From assembly GCA_010206265.1 (NCBI GenBank), contig VIQV01000005.1, forward strand, positions 1 through 36,625: DNA of 36,625 nt. Reading direction: 5' to 3'. The position numbers and the translations under genes are program-made. Of this stretch, positions 1 to 8,411 are shown piece after piece; the first letter of the stretch is position 1; the number at the start of each line of letters is the position of its first letter. The notes under the pieces were generated by a model. It did no database searches and was not told the origin of the DNA. It saw only the letters and a program-made list of their open reading frames with translations. The DNA is from Lachnospiraceae bacterium MD329. GTDB taxonomy: Bacteria; Bacillota; Clostridia; UBA1381.

Positions 1-14
1 ATTTTAGGTTACAA

Positions 15-20
15 TATAAT
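15..20 (+). promoter_or_regulatory. Possible -10 box of the parA promoter
   Basis: A perfect TATAAT lies 32 bases before the parA start codon. The matching -35 box would fall outside the window, so this is only a partial promoter call. Confidence 0.3.
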
Positions 21-52
21 ATGGTGAAAAAAATAAAAGACGGAGATTAGCT

Positions 53-817
53 ATGACTAAAATAATTGCAATAACCAACCAAAAGGGAGGGGTAGGCAAA
101 ACAACGACATCTGTCAATTTGTCCTCCTGTCTTGCATATGAAGGAAAGAAAACTCTTCTTATAGACTGCGACCCTCAGGGTAATTCAACAAGCGGTTTAG
201 GTATTGAAAAAGAAGATTATTCTTTATCTATATATAACTGCCTTGCTGACAGTTCAAAAACACCCGATACAATTATAAAAACAAAATATAATAATTTGTT
301 TATAATTCCGTCATCATCTGATTTAAGCGCAGCAGAAATTGAGCTTGCATATGAGGATAACCGTGAATTTTTCCTTAAAAAAGCTATTGATACCATAAAA
401 AATGATTTTGATTTTATTATAATAGATTCGCCTCCCGCGCTGGGAATGATTACAATAAATATTCTTACCGCGTCAGATTCTGTACTTATTCCGATTCAGT
501 GTGAATATTACGCGCTTGAAGGATTAAGCCAGCTTATAACTACAATCAAAACCATCAAAAAAAAGCTAAATCCTCAGATTGATGTAGAAGGGGTTCTCGG
601 AACAATGTACGACGGACGTACAAATCTTTCGATACAGGTTCTTGACGAGGTTAAAAAATATTTTCCCGATAAAGTTTATAAAACTATTATACCTCGTAAT
701 GTACGTCTGAGCGAATCGCCGTCCTTCGGCGAACCAATCATAAACTATGACAGAACTTCAAAGGGCGCTGACGCATATATGGCGCTTGCAAAAGAGGTTA
801 TACTTAATAATAAATAA
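53..817 (+). CDS. parA: Chromosome-partitioning ATPase ParA (Soj)
   Basis: ParA is a deviant Walker-A ATPase that binds nucleoid DNA and works with ParB to segregate newly replicated origins; in Bacillus it also modulates DnaA. The 254-residue length is typical of chromosomal Soj. The N-terminus carries the deviant Walker A motif KGGVGKTT (residues 11-18, two lysines), followed by CDPQGN and later IIIDSPPALG, the Walker B region. There is no N-terminal helix-turn-helix extension, so it is the chromosomal rather than the plasmid P1 type. The ATG has a GGAG ribosome site 7-10 bases upstream. parB follows after 15 bases and is surely co-transcribed. The orientation is unusual: the gene reads toward dnaA, not away from it as in Bacillus. 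Confidence 0.96.
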   Translation: MTKIIAITNQKGGVGKTTTSVNLSSCLAYEGKKTLLIDCDPQGNSTSGLGIEKEDYSLSIYNCLADSSKTPDTIIKTKYNNLFIIPSSSDLSAAEIELAYEDNREFFLKKAIDTIKNDFDFIIIDSPPALGMITINILTASDSVLIPIQCEYYALEGLSQLITTIKTIKKKLNPQIDVEGVLGTMYDGRTNLSIQVLDEVKKYFPDKVYKTIIPRNVRLSESPSFGEPIINYDRTSKGADAYMALAKEVILNNK

Positions 818-832
818 CAAGGAAGTGATTAA

Positions 833-1708
833 ATGCCCAAAAAAGGATTAGGCAAAGGGCTTGGCTCTATATTCGGTGATACAAATGTTGATGAAATTAC
901 CTCCGATAACAAACCTGCTGTTGAAGGTGATATTACAAATATCCGTATGTCACTGATTGAACCTAACAAAAAGCAGCCGCGCCGTAACTTTGACGCGGAA
1001 AAAATAGAGGCTCTTTCAGAATCAATAAAAGAACACGGACTGATTCAGCCTATAATTTTAACGCCGTCCAAAGACGGTACCTATAAAATAGTAGCAGGCG
1101 AACGAAGATGGCGCGCCGCAAAAAAGGCGAGGTTAAAGGAAATTCCGGCTGTTGTACGTTCTTATAACGAAGAACAGGTTGCTGAAATAGCTTTAATTGA
1201 AAATCTTCAGCGTGAAAACTTAAATCCTATTGAAGAGGCTATAGGTTATAATCTTCTGATGGAGGAATTTAATCTTACGCAAGAGCTTATAAGCAAACGC
1301 GTCGGAAAAAGCAGAAGTGCTGTTGCAAACTCGTTAAGACTTCTTTCTCTTGACGATGATATTAAAAAACTCTTAATTAACGGTTCTCTTACAAGCGGTC
1401 ACGCACGAGCCGTTCTTTCTCTTGACGATAAGGAACTTCGTTCGGCACTTGCAAAACGAATTATTGAAGATAACCTAAATGTACGTCAGGCAGAGGCTCT
1501 TGCAAAACAGCTGCAGAAAAAAACACCTGCCAAGAAAGTGAAAGAAAAATCGGCTTATGACATAGAAATTGAAAAAATACAAAATGACCTTTCATCAAAA
1601 ATGGGTACAAGAGTTAAAATAAACCATACTCAGAAAAAAGGTAAAATAGAAATTGAGTATTACGGAAATGATGATTTGGAACGTGTACTCGGATTTTTCA
1701 ATATTTAA
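833..1708 (+). CDS. parB: Chromosome-partitioning protein ParB (Spo0J)
   Basis: ParB is a CTP-dependent DNA clamp that loads at parS sites and spreads to form the partition complex. The protein has 291 residues. It opens with the KKGLGKGLGSIFG signature usual for chromosomal ParB. The CTP-binding motif GERRWRA is at about residues 89-95 and ENLQREN at about 123-129. A central helix-turn-helix region follows (LTQELISKRVGKSRSAVANSL lies within it), then a lysine-rich linker and a C-terminal dimerisation segment. A GGAAGTG ribosome site precedes the ATG. It sits directly behind parA. I found no convincing 16-base parS palindrome in this window, so the sites it binds are elsewhere or diverged. 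Confidence 0.96.
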   Translation: MPKKGLGKGLGSIFGDTNVDEITSDNKPAVEGDITNIRMSLIEPNKKQPRRNFDAEKIEALSESIKEHGLIQPIILTPSKDGTYKIVAGERRWRAAKKARLKEIPAVVRSYNEEQVAEIALIENLQRENLNPIEEAIGYNLLMEEFNLTQELISKRVGKSRSAVANSLRLLSLDDDIKKLLINGSLTSGHARAVLSLDDKELRSALAKRIIEDNLNVRQAEALAKQLQKKTPAKKVKEKSAYDIEIEKIQNDLSSKMGTRVKINHTQKKGKIEIEYYGNDDLERVLGFFNI

Positions 1709-1720
1709 AGGAGAATAAAA

Positions 1721-2221
1721 ATGGATAATAATACTTTACTTTTTATCGCGCTTGCTATTATGATGATTTTAATAGTAATATGTTTTATTATGAATGCTGT
1801 TAATTCGTCAAAAATCAGTACTATTATGGATTATTCAAATGACGGTGATATTATCGGCGCGCTTAAAGACTATTATGACAAAGTAGATGATTTGTCAAAA
1901 ACTGTAAATGACGCGTCAGACGCGGTTCTTATGTCACGGCTTACAAACTGCGAAAATGATTCAAATATATCTCTTAAAAAAGTCGGTATCGTGAATTTTG
2001 ACGCGTTTGACGACGTAACAGGCAAATTAAGTTTTTCATTGGCACTGCTTAATAATAACAATGACGGTATTATCCTTACTTCATTGTACGGGCATAATTC
2101 CTGCAACACATATTTAAGAGATGTTGTAAGCGGCGAAACTCCGATAAAACTTCTTGATGAAGAAAAACAAGCGCTTGAAAAAGCAAAAAACAGACTAAAG
2201 AGGGCTAATACAGATGAGTAA
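1721..2221 (+). CDS. DUF4446 family membrane-anchored protein
   Basis: This 166-residue protein has one N-terminal transmembrane helix (about residues 5-27), a short helical linker and a compact C-terminal domain. That domain contains KKVGIVNFDAFDDVTGKLSF followed by SLALLNNNNDGIILTSLYG, which matches my memory of the DUF4446 family. The family is often found beside parB in Clostridia; its function is not known. A GGAG ribosome site stands 8 bases before the ATG. The gene is 12 bases behind parB and its stop overlaps the next start by 8 bases, so it belongs to the parAB-serS transcription unit. A link to chromosome segregation or membrane attachment is only a guess from position. Confidence 0.8.
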   Translation: MDNNTLLFIALAIMMILIVICFIMNAVNSSKISTIMDYSNDGDIIGALKDYYDKVDDLSKTVNDASDAVLMSRLTNCENDSNISLKKVGIVNFDAFDDVTGKLSFSLALLNNNNDGIILTSLYGHNSCNTYLRDVVSGETPIKLLDEEKQALEKAKNRLKRANTDE

Positions 2222-2612
2222 TAAAAATGATAACAAATCACTTTTCCTATATACGGGACTTATATTTTTTGTCGCGGTAGTTCTTATAATACTTTCATTT
2301 TTCGGTCAGACAAACCTGAAAAAAAATCAGCCGAAAGTAGATGAGCCTTCACCTGACGCAGGTATTACCGAACGCACAGCTGTACTGAGCGAGGAAAACA
2401 AAAATCTTATTGAAGAAAATAAACAGTTAAAATCTCAAAATGAAGGTCTTATTGAAAAACAGGCTCAAAATGATATTTTACTGAGCGCATACGGATATAT
2501 GTCGCTCGGCAATAGCGCCAAAGCAGGGGAAATGCTTGCGGCGGTAAATTATGAAACGCTTACAGGCGACCAGAAAATAATATACGACGCTGTAAAAAAT
2601 AATTTACAATAG
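2214..2612 (+). CDS. Small membrane-anchored coiled-coil protein, function unknown
   Basis: I do not recognise this 132-residue protein. It has a single transmembrane segment (about residues 9-28), a short proline-containing spacer, then a coiled-coil stretch rich in E, N, K and L (about 58-85). The C-terminal helical tail (ILLSAYGYMSLGNSAKAGEM) resembles one TPR-like helix pair. The topology predicts a short cytoplasmic N-terminus with the coiled coil outside the cell. The ATG overlaps the last 8 bases of the DUF4446 gene, with an AGAGGG ribosome site inside that gene, which suggests translational coupling. serS follows after 16 bases. Confidence 0.75.
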   Translation: MSNKNDNKSLFLYTGLIFFVAVVLIILSFFGQTNLKKNQPKVDEPSPDAGITERTAVLSEENKNLIEENKQLKSQNEGLIEKQAQNDILLSAYGYMSLGNSAKAGEMLAAVNYETLTGDQKIIYDAVKNNLQ

Positions 2613-2628
2613 AAAGGAATAATTAAAT

Positions 2629-3900
2629 ATGTTAGACATTAAAATTTTAAGACAAGAACCTGAACGTATAAAAGAGGCTTTAAAAAAGCGTAACAACGAC
2701 CTTGATATTGAGCCTGCAATAGTTCTCGACAAGGAAAGACGCGCAATACTTACAGAGGTTGAACAGAAAAAAGCAAAGCAAAACGAAATAAGCAAACAGA
2801 TTCCTCAGCTTAAAAAAGCAGGTGAAAACACGGACGCTATTTTTGCTGAAATGAAAGAATTAAGCAATGAAATAAAAGCTGACGATGAAAAGGTTCGTGA
2901 GATTGATGAAAAGCTCCAGAACTTTATGTTAAGAATACCTAATATTCCAAATGCGGAGGTTCCTGTCGGAGCAGACGACAGTGAAAATGTTGAAATCAGA
3001 AAATTCGGTGAACCGAGAAAATTTGATTTTGAACCAAAGGCACACTGGGACATTGGTACTGACCTTGATATTCTTGATTTTGAACGCGGTACAAAAGTTG
3101 CAGGCACACGTTTTACGGTTTATAAAGGTCTCGGCGCAAGACTTGAAAGAGCTGTTATTCAATTTTTCCTGAATACTCACGCAGATGAATCGGGGTATAA
3201 AGAAATTTTACCTCCGTATATGGTAAACAGAGCTTCAATGACAGGTACAGGACAATTGCCTAAATTTGAAGAGGATGCGTTTAAAGTGGTAAATAACGGA
3301 TACTTCTTAATTCCTACAGCAGAAGTTCCCGTTACAAATCTTCACAGAGATGAAATTCTTGACGGAAATACTCTTCCTATCAAATATTGTGCTTACTCAG
3401 CTTGTTTCAGAGCAGAGGCAGGCAGTGCAGGACGCGATACACGCGGTCTTATAAGACAACACCAATTTAATAAAGTAGAACTTGTTAAATTCGTAAAACC
3501 TGAAAACAGCTATGACGAGCTTGAAAAACTTACAAACGACGCTGAAAAGCTTTTACAATTATTAAATATACCATACAGAGTAGTTTGTCTTTCAACAGGC
3601 GATCTTGGTTTCTCATCTGCCAAGACATATGATATTGAGGTATGGCTTCCGAGCTACGGACGTTATGTTGAAATTTCTTCCTGCTCAAATTTTGAGGACT
3701 ATCAGGCAAGACGCGCCAATATAAGATATAAGGATAACCCAAAAGACAAAGCGCAGTTTGTTCATACATTGAACGGTTCAGGTCTTGCTGTCGGAAGGAC
3801 TGTTGCCGCAATTCTTGAAAATTATCAGAATGAGGACGGTACGGTTACAATTCCTGACGTTTTAGTACCTTATATGGGAAAAGAAAAAATTTCAAAATAA
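2629..3900 (+). CDS. serS: Serine--tRNA ligase
   Basis: SerRS charges tRNA-Ser with serine in the cytoplasm and also supplies seryl-tRNA for selenocysteine where that is made. The length (423 residues) is normal. An N-terminal antiparallel coiled-coil arm (about 30-110, rich in K and E) grips the long variable arm of tRNA-Ser. The class II catalytic core follows. Motif 2 is visible as [20 protein letters not shown], and motif 3 as [18 protein letters not shown] near the C-terminus. The ATG follows an AGAAAGGA site. It is the last gene of the parAB run and is followed by a hairpin terminator. serS is a common origin-proximal neighbour in Clostridia. Confidence 0.97.
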   Translation: MLDIKILRQEPERIKEALKKRNNDLDIEPAIVLDKERRAILTEVEQKKAKQNEISKQIPQLKKAGENTDAIFAEMKELSNEIKADDEKVREIDEKLQNFMLRIPNIPNAEVPVGADDSENVEIRKFGEPRKFDFEPKAHWDIGTDLDILDFERGTKVAGTRFTVYKGLGARLERAVIQFFLNTHADESGYKEILPPYMVNRASMTGTGQLPKFEEDAFKVVNNGYFLIPTAEVPVTNLHRDEILDGNTLPIKYCAYSACFRAEAGSAGRDTRGLIRQHQFNKVELVKFVKPENSYDELEKLTNDAEKLLQLLNIPYRVVCLSTGDLGFSSAKTYDIEVWLPSYGRYVEISSCSNFEDYQARRANIRYKDNPKDKAQFVHTLNGSGLAVGRTVAAILENYQNEDGTVTIPDVLVPYMGKEKISK

Positions 3901-3906
3901 TTAAAA

Positions 3907-3931
3907 GGGGCGGAATTATCCGCCCCAATTT
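3907..3931 (+). terminator. Hairpin terminator after serS
   Basis: GGGGCGGA (3907-3914) pairs perfectly with TCCGCCCC (3919-3926) across a 4-base loop. The downstream tail AATTTAAT is T-poor, so intrinsic termination may be weak, but the stem sits 6 bases past the serS stop. Confidence 0.65.
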
Positions 3932-4369
3932 AATAAGGTATATTGTGCCGAAAAAAAATTTTAACACTATATATTGTTACTGTTTTATGTAAACTAAATT
4001 ATGGTCAAAAAACTTATAAACATATTGTTTTTTACTGTTATCCACGCAAAAAATTACATAAAAACAAAGTTTTATAAAAAGTTATCCACGTTATCCACAC
4101 ACTTATACACGTTTTACACGGTATAAGCAAGTCCAAAAAAACGGCATAAGTACGCGGTTTTAACTGGTTTACAAATTTAAACCGTATTTTTCTGCTTTTT
4201 TTACTGTTATTTTCGGGTAAAAAATGTGGATAAATAAAATTTAAAATAAAAAAATCGTATTTTAAAATGTTTTTTTATATTTTTAGCAGACAGCAAAGTT
4301 ATATCCGCCGCGTGTATAAAAATGGGTATAACTGCAAAAAATAAATTTTTTTGGAAATGAGAAGTATTT
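3932..4369. other. Left DnaA-box cluster (candidate auxiliary origin region)
   Basis: This gene-free AT-rich stretch holds a cluster of DnaA boxes. On the + strand: TTATCCACG at 4038-4046, TTATCCACG at 4082-4090, a perfect TTATCCACA at 4091-4099, TTATACACG at 4103-4111 and a weaker TTTTACACG at 4112-4120. On the - strand: a perfect TTATCCACA at 4225-4233 and TTATACACG at 4311-4319. The boxes at 4082, 4091, 4103 and 4112 start 9, 12 and 9 bases apart, an almost head-to-tail array. Long A/T tracts run from 4233 to 4290. No DnaA-trio run is visible. It resembles the box clusters upstream of dnaA in Bacillus (incAB), but here it is about 3 kb from dnaA. Confidence 0.8.
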
Positions 4370-5041
4370 ATGATTACTCCGCGTTTAAAATGTATTATAG
4401 AAAATACAAACGGAAAAAGAATAGCCGACATAGGAACAGACCACGCCTATATTCCGATATATTTAATTGAAAACAAGCTTTCTGATTATGTGATTGCGTC
4501 AGATATAAGAAAAGGTCCTGCCAAAATTGCAGTTTCAAATATATCGGAACATAATCTTTCAGACAAAATTGAAGTACGCATTGGCGGCGGTCTTTCAGTT
4601 TTAAAGGAAAACGAAGCCGATACAATTATAATTGCAGGTATGGGCGGTCAGCTTATCAGTGAAATAATTGACGCTGATATTCAGCTTGCAAAAAAATGCA
4701 GGCTTATATTACAGCCAATGAACGCACAATACGAATTAAGAAAATATCTTATAAAAAACGGATTCACCATTACTAATGAAGATATTGCAGTCGAAGGCTT
4801 TAAAGTTTATAATATTTTGAATGCAGAAAACGGACATCAATCGAAATTTGAAACTGACATTGAATATCATCTTCCAAAATACTTAATAAATCATAAATAT
4901 TATAATCAATTATATGAAAAAAAGCACCGTGAATTTTCAAAAGTAATACACGGTCTTGAAAATTCAAAACATACTGATACAAAAAAACTTCAGTTATATA
5001 AAAACTGGTTAAAGGAGCTTGAAAATTATGAAAGCAAATGA
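4370..5041 (+). CDS. trmK: tRNA (adenine(22)-N(1))-methyltransferase TrmK
   Basis: TrmK (YqfN in Bacillus) adds a methyl group to N1 of A22 in the D-arm of Ser and Tyr tRNAs, using S-adenosylmethionine. The protein has 223 residues, the normal size. The SAM-binding motif is ADIGTDHAYIPIYLI near residue 20, followed by the acidic end of strand 2 (ASDIRKGP), and the family motif IIIAGMGG near residue 90. A charged helical C-terminal domain completes it. The Nif3-like gene overlaps its 3' end, the same pair (yqfN-yqfO) as in Bacillus. In other Firmicutes the pair usually sits beside rpoD/dnaG, so its place inside a split origin is unusual. The ribosome site is weak (GAGAAG). Confidence 0.93.
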   Translation: MITPRLKCIIENTNGKRIADIGTDHAYIPIYLIENKLSDYVIASDIRKGPAKIAVSNISEHNLSDKIEVRIGGGLSVLKENEADTIIIAGMGGQLISEIIDADIQLAKKCRLILQPMNAQYELRKYLIKNGFTITNEDIAVEGFKVYNILNAENGHQSKFETDIEYHLPKYLINHKYYNQLYEKKHREFSKVIHGLENSKHTDTKKLQLYKNWLKELENYESK

Positions 5042-5801
5042 CATTATAAAAACAATAAGAAATTTTTGTCCTGAAAGTCTTGCTTATCCGTGGGATAATG
5101 TCGGACTTCTATGCGGCGATGAAAACAAAGAAGTTAAGAAAGTTTTTATTACTCTTGATACTAATATAAACACTGTCAAAGAGGCAGTATCAAAAAATGC
5201 AGATATGATTATTTCACATCACCCCATTCTTTTGGGAGGAATTAAAAGAATTGACTATAATACATCAACGGGACAAATGATAAAACTTCTTATTGAAAAC
5301 AATATTCCTGTTTTTGCGGCTCATACAAATATGGATACAGCCAAAGGTGGAATAAACGACAGACTTGCAGAAATGTTCAAACTTAAAAATATTGAAATTT
5401 TAGAACAGCATACGGACGATACTTCGGCAGGTCTGGGACGTATAGGAAAATTAAATAAAAGCGTTTCATTTGATGAATTTTCAAAATTGTGCGGTAAAAT
5501 TTTAAATACAACAGTCCGCGCGTCAGGTGATTTTAATACTGAAATAACTACAGTTGCGGTTGCTTCAGGCAGCTGCAGTGAGGTTATTCCGACCGCAATA
5601 GAAAAAGGCGCGGACGTTATTGTTACGGGCGATTTGAAATATCATAATACAATAGATATGACGGAGGGTGGAATATGTATTGTTGACGCAGGACATTACC
5701 CGACTGAAATTTGTGTTATTGACATCTTTGCGGATATTTTAAAAGACGCTGATATTGAAATTATAAAATCGGAAAACACCGATATTTTTAAATTTGTTTG
5801 A
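5028..5801 (+). CDS. Nif3-like dinuclear metal-center protein
   Basis: This Nif3/YqfO family protein (257 residues) is a ring-forming dinuclear metal protein, proposed to bind GTP cyclohydrolase I (GCHI-like) or nucleic acid; its exact role is unsettled. Metal ligands are visible in SHHPILLGG (around residue 64), AHTNMD (around 100) and a C-terminal GHYPTE. The protein lacks the central CutA1-like insert of the longer Bacillus form. I chose the ATG at 5028 because AAAGGAG at 5011-5017 is 10 bases upstream; a TTG at 5019 would be too close. It overlaps trmK by 14 bases. Its stop codon lies inside the -35 box of the rnpB promoter. Confidence 0.92.
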   Translation: MKANDIIKTIRNFCPESLAYPWDNVGLLCGDENKEVKKVFITLDTNINTVKEAVSKNADMIISHHPILLGGIKRIDYNTSTGQMIKLLIENNIPVFAAHTNMDTAKGGINDRLAEMFKLKNIEILEQHTDDTSAGLGRIGKLNKSVSFDEFSKLCGKILNTTVRASGDFNTEITTVAVASGSCSEVIPTAIEKGADVIVTGDLKYHNTIDMTEGGICIVDAGHYPTEICVIDIFADILKDADIEIIKSENTDIFKFV

Positions 5802-5826
5802 CACAATATTTTATATATGATAGAAT
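5798..5826 (+). promoter_or_regulatory. rnpB promoter
   Basis: TTGACA (5798-5803) and TAGAAT (5821-5826) are separated by exactly 17 bases. The predicted start is about 5832-5833, where helix P1 of RNase P RNA begins. The -35 box shares bases with the stop codon of the upstream gene. Confidence 0.85.
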
Positions 5827-5831
5827 GTTGT

Positions 5832-6160
5832 GGGAGTAAGTCAGACGGTTGCGCCTTATTTAAAGGTGAGGAAAGTCCGGGCTTTACAGAGCAGGGTGCC
5901 GGCTAACGGCCGGCGGAGGCGACTTTAGGGATAGTGCAACAGAAAATAAACGCCAACACATTGTTGGTAAGTGTGGAAACGTGCGGTAAGAGCGCACGGC
6001 GTCCATAGGTAACTATGGAGGCGTGTAAACCCCACCCAAAGCAACTTTGGGAACGTTAAGCTTGCTCGGCGTGTTCCCTTGAAAGGCTTGAGCGTACTGG
6101 TAACTTTACGTCGAGATAGATAATCGTCAAATACAGAATCCGGCTTACAGATTTGCTCCT
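5832..6160 (+). ncRNA. rnpB: RNase P RNA, bacterial class A
   Basis: This is the catalytic RNA of RNase P, which trims the 5' leader from precursor tRNAs. Conserved blocks are directly visible: GAGGAAAGTCCGGGC near 5868, CAGGGTGCCGGCTAACGGCC near 5892, ATAGTGCAACAGAAA near 5931, AAACCCCACC near 6027 and ACAGAATCCGGCTTA near 6133. Helix P1 pairs 5833-5842 with 6150-6159 over ten pairs including two G-U. The presence of the GCCGGC/GCCGGC region and overall size (about 330 bases) indicate the ancestral class A type rather than the Bacillus class B type, which is usual for Clostridia. It has its own promoter and terminator. Confidence 0.97.
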
Positions 6161-6167
6161 TTAAAAA

Positions 6168-6190
6168 AATGTCCTTACGGACATTTTTTT
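6168..6190 (+). terminator. Terminator of rnpB
   Basis: AATGTCC (6168-6174) pairs with GGACATT (6179-6185) across TTAC, followed by a run of T. Flanking A and T tracts extend the stem. It reaches the stop codon of the convergent SDR gene and may stop both transcripts. Confidence 0.85.
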
Positions 6191-6902
6191 ATATAACCAT
6201 TCCGCCGTCAACATTTATCACCTGACCTGTTATAAATGACGCGTCATCAGCTAAAAATACTATAACTTTTGCAACTTCCTCAGCAGAACCTATTCTTCCA
6301 AGAGGTGTTTCCTCACTAAGTTCTCTGTAATCATCTTCTGTTAAGTTTCTGTTCATATCTGTTTTTATAACACCGGGCGCAACACAATTCACACAAATTC
6401 CCGACGGTCCAAGCTCCTTTGCAAGAGCTTTTGTAAATCCTATTACAGCCGCTTTTGACGCACTGTAATGAACTTCACAGCTTCCCCCCGTAATTCCCCA
6501 CATTGATGAAATATTTATAATTTTACCGCTTTTTCTGAAAATCATATCATCTGCAAATTCCTTAGTTACCAAAAACATTCCCTTAACATTTATATTAAAA
6601 ATGTTATCCCAGTCATTTTCGGTTATATCGGTAAACAATTTTTGTTCTGCTATTCCCGCATTATTTACAATTACATCAATCTTACCATATTGACTGTGTA
6701 TAAAATCAGCCATCTTTTTAACTTCATCAGATTTTGAAATATTAGCTTTTACAATTACCGCCCCTGTTTCTTCACTTATTCTTTTTGCCTCTTCTTCACT
6801 CTTATTATAATTTAAAAATACCCTATATCCTTTTTTTGAGAAAGCGTAAACACATTCTTTTCCTATTCCTTTGCTACCCCCTGTTATTAAAACATTTTTC
6901 AT
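6189..6902 (-). CDS. SDR-family oxidoreductase, FabG-like
   Basis: This is a classical short-chain dehydrogenase/reductase of 237 residues, close in pattern to FabG 3-oxoacyl-ACP reductase and to YmfI. The Rossmann nucleotide motif TGGSKGIG is at about residues 6-13, the structural NNAG motif at about 83-86, the catalytic serine in NISSMWG, and the active-site pair in HYSASK. The C-terminus ends NVDGGM as in FabG. The long frame starts 18 bases further upstream, but GGAG sits 8 bases before the ATG at 6902, so I chose that start. It stands alone on the - strand with its own promoter, away from fatty-acid genes, so fatty-acid synthesis is possible but unproven. Confidence 0.88.
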   Translation of the reverse strand: MKNVLITGGSKGIGKECVYAFSKKGYRVFLNYNKSEEEAKRISEETGAVIVKANISKSDEVKKMADFIHSQYGKIDVIVNNAGIAEQKLFTDITENDWDNIFNINVKGMFLVTKEFADDMIFRKSGKIINISSMWGITGGSCEVHYSASKAAVIGFTKALAKELGPSGICVNCVAPGVIKTDMNRNLTEDDYRELSEETPLGRIGSAEEVAKVIVFLADDASFITGQVINVDGGMVI

Positions 6903-6934
6903 AAGATTATCTCCAAACATCTGTTATTAAATAC

Positions 6935-6963
6935 ATTATACTAAATTTCAAAAAAAATCTCAA
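6935..6963 (-). promoter_or_regulatory. Promoter of the SDR gene
   Basis: Read on the - strand, TTGAGA (6963-6958) and a perfect TATAAT (6940-6935) are 17 bases apart. The transcript would start near 6928, about 26 bases before the chosen ATG. Confidence 0.75.
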
Positions 6964-6971
6964 TATTTTTC

Positions 6972-7000
6972 TTGATTATTCAGCTTAAATTTGATAATAT
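6972..7000 (+). promoter_or_regulatory. Candidate dnaA promoter
   Basis: TTGATT (6972-6977) and TAATAT (6995-7000) are 17 bases apart, with TGA directly before the -10 as in extended -10 promoters. It is divergent from the SDR promoter, only 8 bases away. The leader would be about 70 bases. Confidence 0.5.
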
Positions 7001-7079
7001 AGAATGTAGGGCAGAATTAAATGTATATGTTTTAATTTTACATATTATGTTAAAAATATTGACAGAGGAGGAAATATAA

Positions 7080-8411
7080 ATGGATATAGCGGAAATTTGG
7101 CAAAATACTGTTGAAAACGTTAAAAATAACATTTCATCAACCGTCGGATATAATGTACATATTAAAATATCCAAACCGGTTTCATTATCAAACTCTGTTT
7201 TTACTATTTCTGTTCCTACATCAATTAATAAAAATATGATAGAATTCCGCTATAAGAATTTCATTGAATCCTCTCTTGAAAAAATAACAGGTGAAAAACT
7301 TTCATTAAAAGTTATAGTAGGAGATACTGCCGAACCTGTTTTAGAGAATACAGTATCGGAAGAAAACGTATATTCAAACGAATTGAACGACTACGGTGTA
7401 AATCCAAAATATACATTTGAAAATTTCGTCGTAGGTTCATCAAACGAATACGCAAACGCGGCGGCTAAAAAAACCGCTGAATCACCTGGACATATATATA
7501 ACCCATTGTTTATTTACGGTAACAGCGGACTCGGAAAAACTCATTTAATGCAGGCGATAGGAAACAGAATAAAAGAAAAAAATCCTTCCGCAAATGTAAT
7601 ATATGTTCCCTGCGAAAAGTTTACAAATGAATTTATCGTTTCAATAAGAGAATTTACAACAGATAAATTCCGCGACAAATACAGAAATGCAGATGTACTT
7701 CTCGTTGACGACGTTCAGTTTCTTGAAAAGAAAGAGGCTGTACAGGAGGAATTTTTCCATACATTTAATGAACTATTTAATTATAATAAACAAATAGTTC
7801 TTACAAGCGACCGTAAACCCTCTGACCTTACTATCCTTAATTCAAGATTAAGAACACGTTTCGGACAAGGTATAATAATTGATATTTCAATTCCTAATTT
7901 TGAAACGCGCGTTGCAATTCTTCAGAAAAAAGCGCAGGCTCATAATATAAAAATTGACAACAGTATTCTTGAATATATAGCAACTAATATACGTTCAAGT
8001 ATCAGAGAACTTGAAGGCGCTCTTTTAAATGTAATTTCAATGTCTGAAATAAAAGAATGTGAAATTACAATGGACTTTGTAAAAAAAGAACTTGAGGCAG
8101 TTATTTCAGGTAAAGACAAAAATACAATAACACCTCAGAAAATTATAAAAAAGGTTTCTGTATATTACAATATTTCAGAAAATGATATTCTCGGAAATGT
8201 AAAAACAAGTGAAATAGCTTTTCCTCGTCAGATATCAATGTATCTTTGCTGTAAAATGCTTTCTATGAATTATACCGCAATAGGAAAAGAATTTAATAAA
8301 GAAAGAACTACTGTTAAACACAATGTTGAAAAAATTGAAAAAGATATTTTAACAGACGATAAACTGAATGAGGACATAAATTATATAACAAAAGACCTTG
8401 AAAGTATGTAG
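7080..8411 (+). CDS. dnaA: Chromosomal replication initiator protein DnaA
   Basis: DnaA binds 9-mer boxes at oriC, forms an ATP-dependent filament and melts the origin. The 443-residue protein has the usual four domains: an N-terminal interaction domain (1-about 80), a short linker, an AAA+ domain, and a C-terminal DNA-binding domain. Walker A is GNSGLGKT (147-154) and Walker B is VLLVDDVQF (about 206). The DnaA signature in domain IV is visible in YTAIGKEFNKERTTVKHNVE. The start follows a GAGGAGG ribosome site. A DnaA box on the - strand (8410-8418) overlaps the stop codon. Base composition is odd for a gene to the right of an origin: G and C are about equal on its coding strand. Confidence 0.98.
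   Translation: MDIAEIWQNTVENVKNNISSTVGYNVHIKISKPVSLSNSVFTISVPTSINKNMIEFRYKNFIESSLEKITGEKLSLKVIVGDTAEPVLENTVSEENVYSNELNDYGVNPKYTFENFVVGSSNEYANAAAKKTAESPGHIYNPLFIYGNSGLGKTHLMQAIGNRIKEKNPSANVIYVPCEKFTNEFIVSIREFTTDKFRDKYRNADVLLVDDVQFLEKKEAVQEEFFHTFNELFNYNKQIVLTSDRKPSDLTILNSRLRTRFGQGIIIDISIPNFETRVAILQKKAQAHNIKIDNSILEYIATNIRSSIRELEGALLNVISMSEIKECEITMDFVKKELEAVISGKDKNTITPQKIIKKVSVYYNISENDILGNVKTSEIAFPRQISMYLCCKMLSMNYTAIGKEFNKERTTVKHNVEKIEKDILTDDKLNEDINYITKDLESM

Noticed and set aside
1873..2241. 122-residue frame opposite the DUF4446 gene
   Set aside because: It is the reverse strand of a recognised gene, with no ribosome site and a composition typical of an antisense shadow.
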